DNA of 64,000 nt from assembly GCA_037127315.1 (NCBI GenBank), contig JBBBDQ010000225.1, positions 1,171,001 to 1,235,000 of the forward strand, given 5' to 3'. Shown in pieces: positions 13,401 to 25,400 of the stretch; position 1 is the first letter of the stretch, and each line of letters opens with the position of its first letter. The translations under genes and the position numbers were made by a program. Source of the stretch: Ascarosepion bandense (Eukaryota > Mollusca > Cephalopoda > Sepiida > Sepiidae). Below the pieces are notes generated by a model. It did no database searches and had not been told where the DNA came from. It saw only the letters and a list, made by a program, of their open reading frames with translations.

Positions 13401-16400
13401 GTCAAGGCCAGTATGACATACTTCCAGAAAACTCCATTGTATTGTTCACATTAGCCATTCCATTGGAGGTTGGTTGACTTGTAACAATACCCAAATCAAT
13501 GAAGTACTGATGCAGTTCCTTAGATAGAATACCAGTGAGAGTGGATGTAAGAAGGAGTCCTGAATATGGTGAAAATCTGTGTTAAGCATTTAATTACAAC
13601 ACCAGTTGTTATATTGGGGAAAGCAAAAGGACACCAAAAGTACTCACTTTTACCGTTAACATATAACACTTCTGCAAGTTAGAAAGAAGAGGTCCCTTAA
13701 AATTTATGCTGATTTTTTTCCATTGGTTGGGTAACTTTTTTCAGGTTTGTAGAAACATGGTTTCCATCTTGCACAAACAGGACAGTCAGCAAATACGTTT
13801 TTTACATCTTCCATAGTAAGGTATATTCTTGACTTAGAGCTAACCTTATTATACCAAAGTGACAAAGATGATCATGGAGCTCATATAAGATTGCTTTGTG
13901 TAAAATGTCACAACAAGCCCATGAGAATTATCCTTCTCTGGTCTATAAGCAATTTCATAATTATAGCTTCCCAGTTCCATTCTCCATCTCTGGATCTTAT
14001 TCATTTTTAATTTTTCCAGGTCTCTAAGTATCAACACCTGCTGGTCCATAACAGCGGTATGGTGCCTTCCAGATAAGTAGTGAGACCAACTTTTTACAGC
14101 TACTATCATAGCTGAAGCCTTTTTTTCTACCAAAGTGTACTTTTATTCAATCAGCATTAGTGATCATGAGAAGAAAGCCACTGGATGGCTAACCTGATTC
14201 AAAGTAGCGACAATTGCCTAATCAGAAGCATTCATCTTTACTAGGGGAACGTTTTCTTCAGTAATGTGAAGTAAGGCACTTTCGATTTTGAAATGCTTTC
14301 ACTGACTCACGATTTAAAGGGAACGAATTAGCCATAATTATCTGATAACATTGATATTCATTGGGAATAAGTAAGCAAACGAAGAACTCTGTGTGAAGGG
14401 CAACTTTGTCTTTAGGAATAGGTAATTTAAGTGGGTATAGTTAGCATCAGGTTTAAGTAGCCTGTGAAATATGGTGTAGCCAAGAAAATTAATAGAAGTG
14501 GTTGTAGGAAGGGCATTTTTTTTTTTTTTTTTTTTTTACGTTGAAAGTAAAATTATGTAGTTTGACTACCTCAAGAAATTGTCATCATTCTCCACTTGTC
14601 TTGCCAGCTCACAACTATGTAATCTACATAAGCATACATTCTGTGCAAGTTTTTCCATGTAATCTGTTGTCCATTATGTGTTGGAAGCAAGATACCCCAT
14701 TAGTGACCCCAAATGGAATATGACAAAACTGGTATAGTTTGCCATTAGCTTCAAATGCAGTGTACAGTTTATATTCTTGAATGGATACTTGGTGATATGC
14801 AATCTTCAAATCCAATTGGTTTTTTGTAGAGAATTTAGTTTAGTGCTTGTTGGGTTATTATAGACTATGAAGTCAATTGTTTTAAACTTTTTATATTATA
14901 TACTGAGTTTAATTTGATTATTACTTTCGACTGGTTTAACATTTCTACGTATTATGTTTTTGAGAGTTTTTTCATCTTGTTTATAATTATGTATTTGGTT
15001 GCAATAGTATAAGTTAATAGTGTTATGTTTATTTTGATGTAAACCATTATTATTAATATTATCATTATTGTTAGAGCTATTGTTAATTTTGTTGAGATAC
15101 ATTTTAATTTGTTGATCAATAACGGAGTTAGGAAATCCATTATTGACTAGTGTTTGCTTAATGTTGTGTAATTCTTTATAAAATATAGATTTGGAAGAAG
15201 AAATCATTTGTGTGCGTTGAAGTAAGTTTTTTATAACAGCTAACTTATATCGTTGGGGGCATTCACTATTATAATTAAGAAGACACGAATTTATGCTAGT
15301 TGCTTTCCTATATAGAGAAGTAGCAAATTTGTGTCTGATAGAATCAATGAATACATCAAGGAATGGGAGTTTCTTAGTTAAAACAAAGATGTCATCTATG
15401 TATCTTACATATATAGAGGGTTTATTGTTGTCATTAATTATTTTATTTTCTAGATTTGCCATATAATAATTAGAAAAGAGGGGACCTAAAGGAGATCCCA
15501 TCGCAATACCATCTATTTGTGTATAAATATTGCCTAAGGGATCGTGAAAGGGTACTTGTGTGGTGCATGCTAATAATAGTTTTTTTAATATAGTGGGTTT
15601 AATATTGATTGAGGGGAGAGCAGTATTCCACACAATTGCCAATAAAAGGCATAGCCTGATGTTAAAATAACCTTAATAAAAACAGTTTTATCATCGAAAT
15701 GTTTGTTATTATCAAGAGAAAAGATCAAAGTTTGATGTCATTATTTTTTTTATTTTTTAATCCTTTCTATACGTTTTTTTTTTTTTTTGTGTGTGTGTGT
15801 GTCAGCAATTCACCTGATGTTTACTAGACCTAACTACTATGGTAAATCTAATATTACATTTTTTTTTCGAATTGAAAGACATTAATTCTTGCAAAAAAAC
15901 AACTTATTTTAAAAAATTATTTCACGATCTAATGAATGAAGTTATTCATGCAATTATTATTTTTATAAAATCTTGTGTTTTTTTTACATCTGTTACCTCC
16001 CTCCTCCAATTAATTGCATTAAAGCTATGCCGTTTTTAATTTAGATAAACTTTTAATTTAAAACTTTAATTTTTAATTAATTTTATAAATAATATATATT
16101 AAGATTCAGAAAAAGAACAAATTCAATAAGTAATGAATTTTTATAAGAATTTTTTTCATTTTTTTCTTAGCTGATTATAATGATTTATACAGTTTCAAAC
16201 CTCTTTTAAATTTCTTTCAGTCACTCAGTATCTTCAGTTATTAGTTTATTAGGTCAAGACTATATTTACAAATTGAAAAGCTTAATATAACTCTTTTAGA
16301 ATTAAGATTTTAAAACAATTTCAAAATTTTTATGTTACACTGCACTTCTTTTTTCTTTTTTCTTTTTTACTATGGAAACTTATAAGTGACTTATCATTAA

Positions 16401-19400
16401 AAGGTCACATGTTTCAAGGGTTATTTCCCTTACAAAACTTTCACTTGGGTGATGTCTTTTTAGTCAACATACTTCCAGATGCTGACAGAAGTGCTATTTA
16501 TGTATAGCACTTCTGTCAGCATCAGGTATCAGAGTACCTACACTCTGAAGTCTTGCTCATGTCTGTGGAATAATCTAGACTTTTTGTAGCTGAAGGAGAT
16601 AACTACATCTATAGCAATTAATAACTTAGTTAAGTGCCATGCATGATACACAATTGAGTGATCATGTCTCAAAAGAAATATGGCTGACCAGACAAAATTT
16701 TTCCACGGTAGGTTACTAGAAAACCCAATCTGTCCTGCTATTTAGCTGGAGTGAGAAGTGACAGATTAATACCATTCTTAAGGGTGTGGTGGCATAGCCA
16801 GAGCCTTGGCCAGCTGTCCCTTGTCAGGATTGATCCTGGTCTGAGAACAACCCATCAGCCCACGTCGTTGGTCATTGATGGCGTTGACACAGCAGCTGGT
16901 CTTTAAATTGACTTCTTCAGCTGTATTGATCTTAAGAGAGTTAAAGCTGAATTATCACTAGGGTATCTCAACCAAGCTAAACAAGGAGTTGAATGTGCGT
17001 ACAAAATGTTGAAAATAAAATAGACAACGCCTAAATAAGTCACTAGATGATATTTATATAAAAAATGATAACAAAAAAGACATTTACAGTTCTTTCATTT
17101 TTTTTCTTTTCCTAACCCATTTCTAGTATTTGATGACGAAACGAAAATTTCTGCTAATTTTTCTAAGGGTGGCCAGACTTGGTTTTTAACTTCAAGTACT
17201 GTTGTTTGTACTTTCGAAAATGGCACAAGGATACCGTTGGAGTTTTTCTTTAGCAGATAACTACTGTTATTATTATCATCATCAGGTTGGCACAACAGCA
17301 TTATGGCAAAAAAAATATCTCCTAACTCCCCAATGTGGCTTCTGCAACTCTGGACTGCACTCCAACTCCAACTAACTTTAGACCCCGTGAGCACTTGTAT
17401 TTATAGGTGTCCCTTTCTACTGGTATGGTGAGGGCGCATAAGGGGGTTTTATGCAAATATTCTAAAATTCAATCAGTTCTCTGATTCACACTTCCAATTT
17501 TGGAAGATTTCCCCCTCCTCTGTATGGAGCTATTATATGACATCAATTTCCCTGACGTTTTCTTTCGTCCTCTGTTTCACACTTTAATTTCTGGAAGATT
17601 CCCCCTCCTCTGGGGGGGGGGGGGAGCTATTATATGACATCAATCTCCCTGACATTTTCTTTCATTTTTTCATCCTCAGGAAAATTTAGAATGATAGTTT
17701 TTCTCAGTAAGTGGCCATTGACATCTCTCTCGACAAAATGACTTTAACCTCTGGCCCCTAAACCTGCCAACTGTATCTCACTGAATTCCACCTGTTCTCA
17801 ATCCTGGGAAAAATGAATTCCTTTCTGTCAAAAAAAAAATAATCATTTTCTTTAACCCCTTTCATCTGTAGGCCATGTTAAATATTGTTACAGGGCTATT
17901 TGCACATAAGGGAATGCAACAAATTAAAACTCAGTTTTCCAATTTCTCATTCTTCGCTGATATCCACTGAACCACAATGCACATCCATAATAACTATACT
18001 TTTCATTAATTATTTTATGGAGTGAGCAAGGAAACATTTCTTAAATTGAGAATATTTATCTTTATTTATTTTTCAAAGCTTGTCAGTTATTAAAAAATTT
18101 TATATTTACTAGCAAAAATTTGAATCAATTTCTTTTATGAGACAGTAATGTAATTATATTTTTTTTAAATTAACTAAATCTCAAGTTTGCTTCAAGGCTT
18201 TTTATTATACTATAAAAATAAATTTATTTCATTGTTTTTAATATATAAGTATATAGTTCATATTTTAATAAAATTTTAATTTTGAAATTTCCCTGATGCC
18301 TGCTTATACTTTTTAATATAAATCAAATACATAATTATTAAAGTTTTAATAATATTGCAAAATAAAACAATGTTTTAAAAAAAACCTTTTACATGATTGT
18401 TTTATTGAACTTTTCAAGGTTTGTTTTTTTTTTTAATGCACTGTTTAATTTTGGTTTAAAATAAAAACAAATTTAAATAGTTTAAAGAAAGGAGACATTC
18501 ACAAAATGATCATTTAACTTTTCGTACTTCAACACTAATTTTTGCTACAGGTTTTTTGTATTTACTAAACTTAGTTACTTAGTAAAGCATAAAAGTGTAG
18601 TGCACCTAGTCAAAATCAAATTTTCTGTAATACCCATGTTCTAAGAGATTAACTTGCTTTGCTAACTATTACTCTATGACAAAATGCTCAAATTTCTATA
18701 ATTTTTATTAACAAATTTTCAGATTTTATATATTATATTTTATGTTATTTTCAATCCTCTATTTCTTCTCCAAATACAACTTAACCAAGAATTTATATTT
18801 TTCAGATAAACATTTTTAAAAGTTAAATTTACCTTCTACTGTAACAATGTTTTCTCTTATAAAAAATGTTTATATGCATAACGGTAACGATGGTAATACA
18901 GATTTAATATCCTTAATTTCAATTTCAAGCATAAATGTTTTCTTTTTTACAATTGCTATGTATTTATGTTAAAAAATTTTGTTCTTAAATACATAATTGA
19001 AATTTTTTAAGTATATTTTGTTTGGATTCTTTCCTACTTGTTTCTTTTTCTTCTTTTTTAGACGTGCCATTGAAATCATTAAAGAATATTTTGACCAATA
19101 TGCTTTAAAGGATCAAGATATTTTAAATGATGACAATATTGATAAAATAATCAACTTGCTTCCTGAGAAAAATATCCTTTTTAGCATTTCAAGATAGAAA
19201 CTTTCAGAATATTCAAACTTTAAATAAAGCCAGTATTTGTGTATATTTCTGAGATGAGGCAGTATTTACACTATTTACATTACATTATTCAAACTATTGT
19301 CCTCATCTTTGTTGCCATTTGTACGACATTTTGGCTGTTGTATTCACCGACCTTCTTCAGGTGCTAGGAATTTCAAACTTTATTTACTATCACTGGGATA

Positions 19401-22400
19401 TATTGTTCTTATTCCTGATGCTTCTTTTGATAGTTATGAGTTATCTCCCTCTAACTAGACTCTTAAGTTCACCACTGCTGTAGGACAAGGAATGAGAATG
19501 ATATACCCCAGTAATCATAATAAAGGGTTCAATTTGAAATTCCTAGCACCTGAAGAAGGCTGGAACATACAACTGCCAAAACGTCGTACAAATGACACTA
19601 AAGATGAGGACAATAGTCCAAATAATGTAAATAGTTTAAATAAAGCTATCTTTTCTGTCTGAATTTCTGGGATGAGGAGTTATCATTATTTACATTTGGA
19701 CTATTTTCCTTATCTTTTATTGTTATTTTCACAATGATCTGTATGTTGTACTCTCTGACCTTAATCACATACTTGTTAATCATGGTAACCTTCAGGGAAT
19801 TTCTAATTGAACTCTTTATTTAATCTACATTGGATAGATTGGTCTCATTCTGTTATCCATGTGTAGGGATATCTTGTTTTTATTTAGTACTGTTCAGTTC
19901 TTGTTCATGCTATTTCTACTAAGTCTAAGTTTACACTATTCAACCCCAGATTAAACTAACCACTGACTGTCACCAAATTTATAAGCCAACACTTTAATCC
20001 TGGGTGTAGAACTTGAAGTCTTAAACCTAATTTTACTGCTGCTGTTGAAGTCTTGCTGCCATTTCGCTTTATTTATTAATGGCTAACATACTGTATTTAG
20101 GCTTACGGCCATATCACATTGAATATACCAGTTCTCGCTACATCACCGAAGTTAAGCAACGTTGAGCCTGGTCAGTACTTAGATGGGTGGCTGCTTGGGA
20201 ATACCAGGTGCAGTAAGCGTTTAGTGACGGATGTGCATTGTGGTGCAGTGGATATTGGCTCGGAAAGAGAAATCGGTGAGCCGAGTTCAAATTCCAGTTA
20301 AATACCCTGCATTCACTTAAGCACTGATACCTTGGGGAAAGGTATTAATCTGTCCCTTCCCTCCAGTTATGGGTTAAATAACAGGGTAGGACTTGGGGAC
20401 CCTGCCCTTAAAAACAAATCCCAATGAATCTTGATACTCGAAAAAGAAAAAAGTATTACTAGACACAAAACTTATATAAAAACAACAATAAATTGTTGAA
20501 AAGAAAAAGGTATTACCAGCAATAAATAAATAAAATTTAGTTAGCAATAAATGACCCACCGAGATTGATATGCTATAAAAACAATAATCAACATACTGTA
20601 TTTATTTCTGTGCTAGGTTGAATGAGAAGGCCTTCATAGTCTAACATATGCTGATTCTTTCAAACATCTGACTCCAATGTTCTTCTCTGTTTAATATTTT
20701 TATTTAATTCGGTAAGGGTTGGTGACTACATGATCAGCTATGCCTGATTTCATTGCCTAGTTGATAATTACAGTTTTCCAATGTTTCTTCATCCTAACTA
20801 TTAGAAGGTAACCAGTTATATCTTTGTAATAACTGCAAAAGATTGCATACATAGAATTCTTGATCATGTTTTCTGTGTTAAACTTGACTCAGCAGAATAA
20901 TTGTGAATTCAGTTTTTGGACTGGGTAATGCAGACTTAGACTCAGTGAAAACTGTAAATAACTAGGCAGTACTCAATAAAAAACAAGATGAGATGTCTAT
21001 AGATATGGACAGCAGAATGAAAACAGTCTATCCCAACCAGTTAAATAAAGGTTTTGGTTTAAAATTCCTTGAAGGTAACTTGGATCAACAAGCACCTGAA
21101 TAATACCAGAGATGCCCAAAACGAAAACTTAATGAAAATAACAAAAAGAGGTTTCTAAATGTAAATAAAGCCATTTTCATCCTAAAACTAAAATTATTGA
21201 ACATTTCAAATATACCGCCTCTTGATAGTATTTAATGTATAATTGACTTTTTTCTTTTTCTTTTTTTTTCGTACATTTACAATTTTGAAATTAAAACAAA
21301 AAATCTTTTCAAATTATCTTTCATACTTGTGATAATATGTGAGTTGTAATTTCTGGTTTTGTAATATAGTTTTCAGGACCAAGGCAGCAAGGACAAGCTT
21401 TATATGAGATAATACATGAATACAGAACTGAATACATAGCTGGTTGAAAAAGTCCTTATATGTCTGAAGAAACTGGAGCATAGTTTTATCAAATAACAAT
21501 TCCTGCTGAAGTCATAAAACCAGAAGTATCTCTTTTCTTCTGACCAGGAAATTTGTTTACTACTTTGTCAACTTGATTACAAATACAAAAATCTTTTTTT
21601 TTCTTAAATTCAACTACCATAAACATACAAATACAACATTAATGTACCATTCATTTTTTTAAATTTGATGTCTATTTTTATTCCAGTACCAATAGATACA
21701 GGAATTCTCTATTAAATTATTTTCCTACATATTCCTAAGCATCTAAACCTATTCTGTACTACCAATTTCAACCACTGTTATTTCTAAGTTCCCCATGCTT
21801 TTGATTGCAAATACTTTAAATATTTTTTTTTTTTTTGTGGTCACTTCTATGATGAATAAAACAGTAGTCAATTTTATTTTGAAAAATTTATTTTAAAAAA
21901 GATTTTCCTTAATTTTCTAACAGCGTAGTGAACATCTACGTAAAGTTGTCTGTGGAGGTGTTGATTCTGAATCCAGGTGGAGCCTTTTATCACAAGAACT
22001 TGAAAGACCTGTAAGTTGCTTATTTTATACATAAAACAATTTTTGGTAATATTCAGTTCATAGGAAAAAATTTAAAAGTATAAATACTGGTTTAATTGGC
22101 TTTATTTGTTTAATTGTAAATGAAGCCATCACAAAATGTTTAAGCATTTTTTTTTATTGTTTCTAAACATTAAACTGATCATTTTTATTATATTGGTCTG
22201 CCCCTATTTGTGGTTAAGTTTTCTGCAGTTTGTTAACCTATAAACAAGCAGTTCATAAGTTTTTTTTTTTTTCAATAATGGTGCCATAGTTCAAGAGTAG
22301 CGACATTAGATATGCCAATGTGTAGCCATAAAATTAGATACCTCCAAAAATTTGATAAAAAGAACATATCATGATGAAAAAGAATCCAACTTGATAAAAA

Positions 22401-25400
22401 CAAAGTAACATTGTTAAAATATTTGTTATTAAGAAGAAAGACCAAAATATTTCTTGATTATTTTATTAAAGTTTTTAATCCTTTCTTGCACATTCAAAAT
22501 TTTGGTTAAAAATCTTGTTTTTCTTGCATCAGCAGTAGGCCAAAGATTACTATGGAAAATTTAGTGTCTTTTTTGCAGTAAAAAATACATTTGGAAATTA
22601 TTGCAAAAATCAAATAAGATTTGATAATATTTACAAAGAGGAGGACAATAATCTTCATGTAAATAATGGTAACTTCTCATCCCAGTAATTCATACAGATA
22701 AAATGTGATATTATTTGTATAGATGAGACAAATTCAGACAAATAAGATTTGGCATTATTCATTGAATGTTTTCAAACATATTCCCTGCAGATAAGCAGGG
22801 ATTACTGTACCATGTTTTATAGTGCATGTCAAAGAAAAAAAAAGCTTCTTACATTCCCTTAGAACTGATAAATATATATGCTAATGGTAACTGGTAGTAT
22901 GTTATTTGAAAGTGCATTCTAAATAAGAAATATATGGACTAGAATTTTATTAATACGTTAGTTTACAGCACAAAGTTTATCACAATTTGACAAATGCATT
23001 TTAAGTTTGGCTTGTGTCAACTGTATGAGTTTTTTTACTAGGGTGTTCATGCTGGGCGTGCCTTGAAAGAAATTATGCTTCAGTACTGCTACCCTCGGCT
23101 TGATATTGAAGTCAGCAAGGGACTGAACCATTTACTAAAATCTCCATTTAGCATTCATCCAAAGACTGGTTAGTATTTTTATTTTATTTGGTGCTGTCTC
23201 CCCCAATTGTATGTACAATGTAATGTTTACAGGTTTTATATTTTTTGGGGTATGATTTATGGGAATTGTTCTATTATAATCTAGTACATGAAATGAAAAT
23301 ATCCTTTAGGCAAGTAACAGAAGTTTGTTATAATCCCAGGGTACATCATAATTTTGATAACAAATCTTTATTTTTTTTTTTTTTTTTTTTTCATTATCCA
23401 ACATTAGTATTTCATAAGATGCTAGGAAAAGGTCAGTTTTTTTGTAGTGCTCTAGAAAGTACCTGACTCCTCCTACCATGCTTTATCTTTAACTTTTCAA
23501 CCTTGACAGGGTTAAAAAACAAAAACAAAAAAAATTTTTTTTTTCACACAGCCTTGTGAAGGATACATTTTCTACCCTCTAGCACTTTTCCTATAAATGC
23601 AACATCACAAATGTAGTGCTACTCTGTCACTGCTTCCATGGCAAATGGAATCAGCACCAGTATTTAGTATCACCAGCTCAATCCTTTACAGCCAAAACCC
23701 ACTTTGCTACATCCACAAGGTTGAATAACTGCCATTCCCGACATATTCCTTTGGTAAGAAGGGTGTTCCACTATGAAAGTCTCTTCCCAAGAACTGCTAT
23801 TTTGTGAAACAGACTCCTGCATGGAGGCTTCCCTGAACAATTTTGACCTCTTCAATCTAGGGTCAATAGATATCTATCTTTATTCATAATCTTCACTTTC
23901 TATTTTCTCCTCTTGCACACACTATTCAGTGGCTCTTAGATCTTGTGTAAGGTGAGCTTTAGAATACTAAAAAAAAAATTTAGAATAATAAAGATAACAG
24001 TAATAAACATTTTGTCTGGTTTATTATAAGAATTATTTACATTCAGACTAATGTCCCCATCTTTGTTGTTATTATGATAGTGTTATGCCCTCCATCCTTC
24101 TAGTGTCTGTTGATTCAGGAAATCTCAAACTGAACCCTTTATTTAATCTACAAAGGATAGGTTGTTCTCATTTTTCTGTCCATATCTAAAGATATCTTGT
24201 TGTTATTTAGTACTGTTCAGTTATTGCTCACTTTGTTTTCACTAAATTTGTACTACCCAGCTCAGAGATTGAACTCACATAATACTGTCATCCATAATTA
24301 TTTTTTTTTTTGTAAAGCTTTAAACTTCAAAATTTGAAATGAACAAAAAATATTTTTAACTGATAGAACACAAATTGTCTAGGCAGATTTAATGGTCCTC
24401 CTGCAGTCCTTCCTCCTTAGTGATTCACAGTCAGAATTTTTTTTATAGGCTTCTGCTACAGTAACTATATCCAGAACATTCCAAATGTTGTCATCCATCG
24501 AAATTGGCATTACATCAAAACTCTCATCTACTAACAAATGTTGATTCCACCTGTGTAATATCATTCAACAAAGGCCATTGAAAATAATCATTTCTACCTT
24601 TAGTTGGGGCTAAAAATTTTATTACAGCACTGGATGGAGATGTAACATCAATACCTTGGCCAATGTAAAAGTTGGTGTCATAATATACAGCAACTCATTG
24701 TCCTTGGGACTTGTAAGTGAAAATAATTTGAGATGGTTCTTCATCACAACTGCTGGAGTTATTTGAATGCTTGGCAAATTCACTGAGTGACTTTTTTTGT
24801 TGTTTTTGGAGGTGGAGATGAAGCGACTGGTTATATTTTTGTTAAGTAATCACAGAGAGCAACTTCCAGCTGAACTTTATTTCCAGTGGTGTTGATATTG
24901 ACACCTAATACAACCTTGAAATATCTTGATCTTTCAGTGTTTCCAAGCTAATTCCTGAAACCAGTTGTATTGTAACGGAATTCACAGGGCCACCATGCTT
25001 GATAACACAGTTGATGATTCTCTGTTTCTCAGCAGCAGCTTGACACGCTTTTTCCTTTTAATTTTCATTTCCTATAATTCATTCTTGGATACGGAGTTTC
25101 ACAAGGACTTCTTCCGTGCCTTAACTTGTGAAGCAGATGGGTATTCAGTGGTGGCTGATTCATCTAGAGATTTGTCTTGTGAAGTTATGCTAACTTGCTC
25201 TTGGAATGGTGAAGTCAAAAATTGTTGCAGTTCTTTCTTTTACGTTTTAATTTATTCTCTTGTACCAGTTTTTCTATTGTTGAGGATAAATGCTTTTCAC
25301 TGTAATTGGACAACAGAAGTTGGTTTATCCACATGACCACCTTACTGAACTTGAGATTATCCTTCGTTAAGTAATGTTGGAGCTGAAGAACTGCGTGTGT

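Larger units (their letters stand above)
19683..20860 (+). repeat. Unnamed repeat family, copy interrupted by the 5S-tRNA SINE
   Basis: The left part (19683-20084) has TTATTTACATTTGGACTATT, GAACTCTTTATTTAATCTAC and TTTATTTAGTACTGTTCAGT, shared with 24028-24290. The right part (20605-20860), with GGGTTGGTGA and CCTGATTTCATT, matches 9690-9720. The SINE between them has a target duplication, so the two parts were contiguous. Confidence 0.6.
19172..21921 (+). other. PRIM1: AT-AC (U12-type, minor spliceosome) intron of PRIM1
   Basis: The intron begins ATATCCTTTTT, an exact match to the U12 5' splice-site consensus, and ends TAAC. TTCCTTAAT, the U12 branch-site consensus, lies at 21905-21913, with the branch A about 9 nt before the AC end. 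The frame decides the case: one base (A) left from the upstream exon plus AG from the downstream exon gives Lys and continues RSEHLRKVV. Ending at the nearby CAG instead would give an immediate TAG stop. No GT donor is usable. The intron also holds the 5S-tRNA SINE and several copies of an unnamed repeat. Confidence 0.9.

Noticed and set aside
19176..19199. Reading PRIM1 on to the in-frame stop after [13 protein letters not shown] as a truncated gene
   Set aside because: The ATATCC splice signal and conserved exons downstream explain the stop as intronic.
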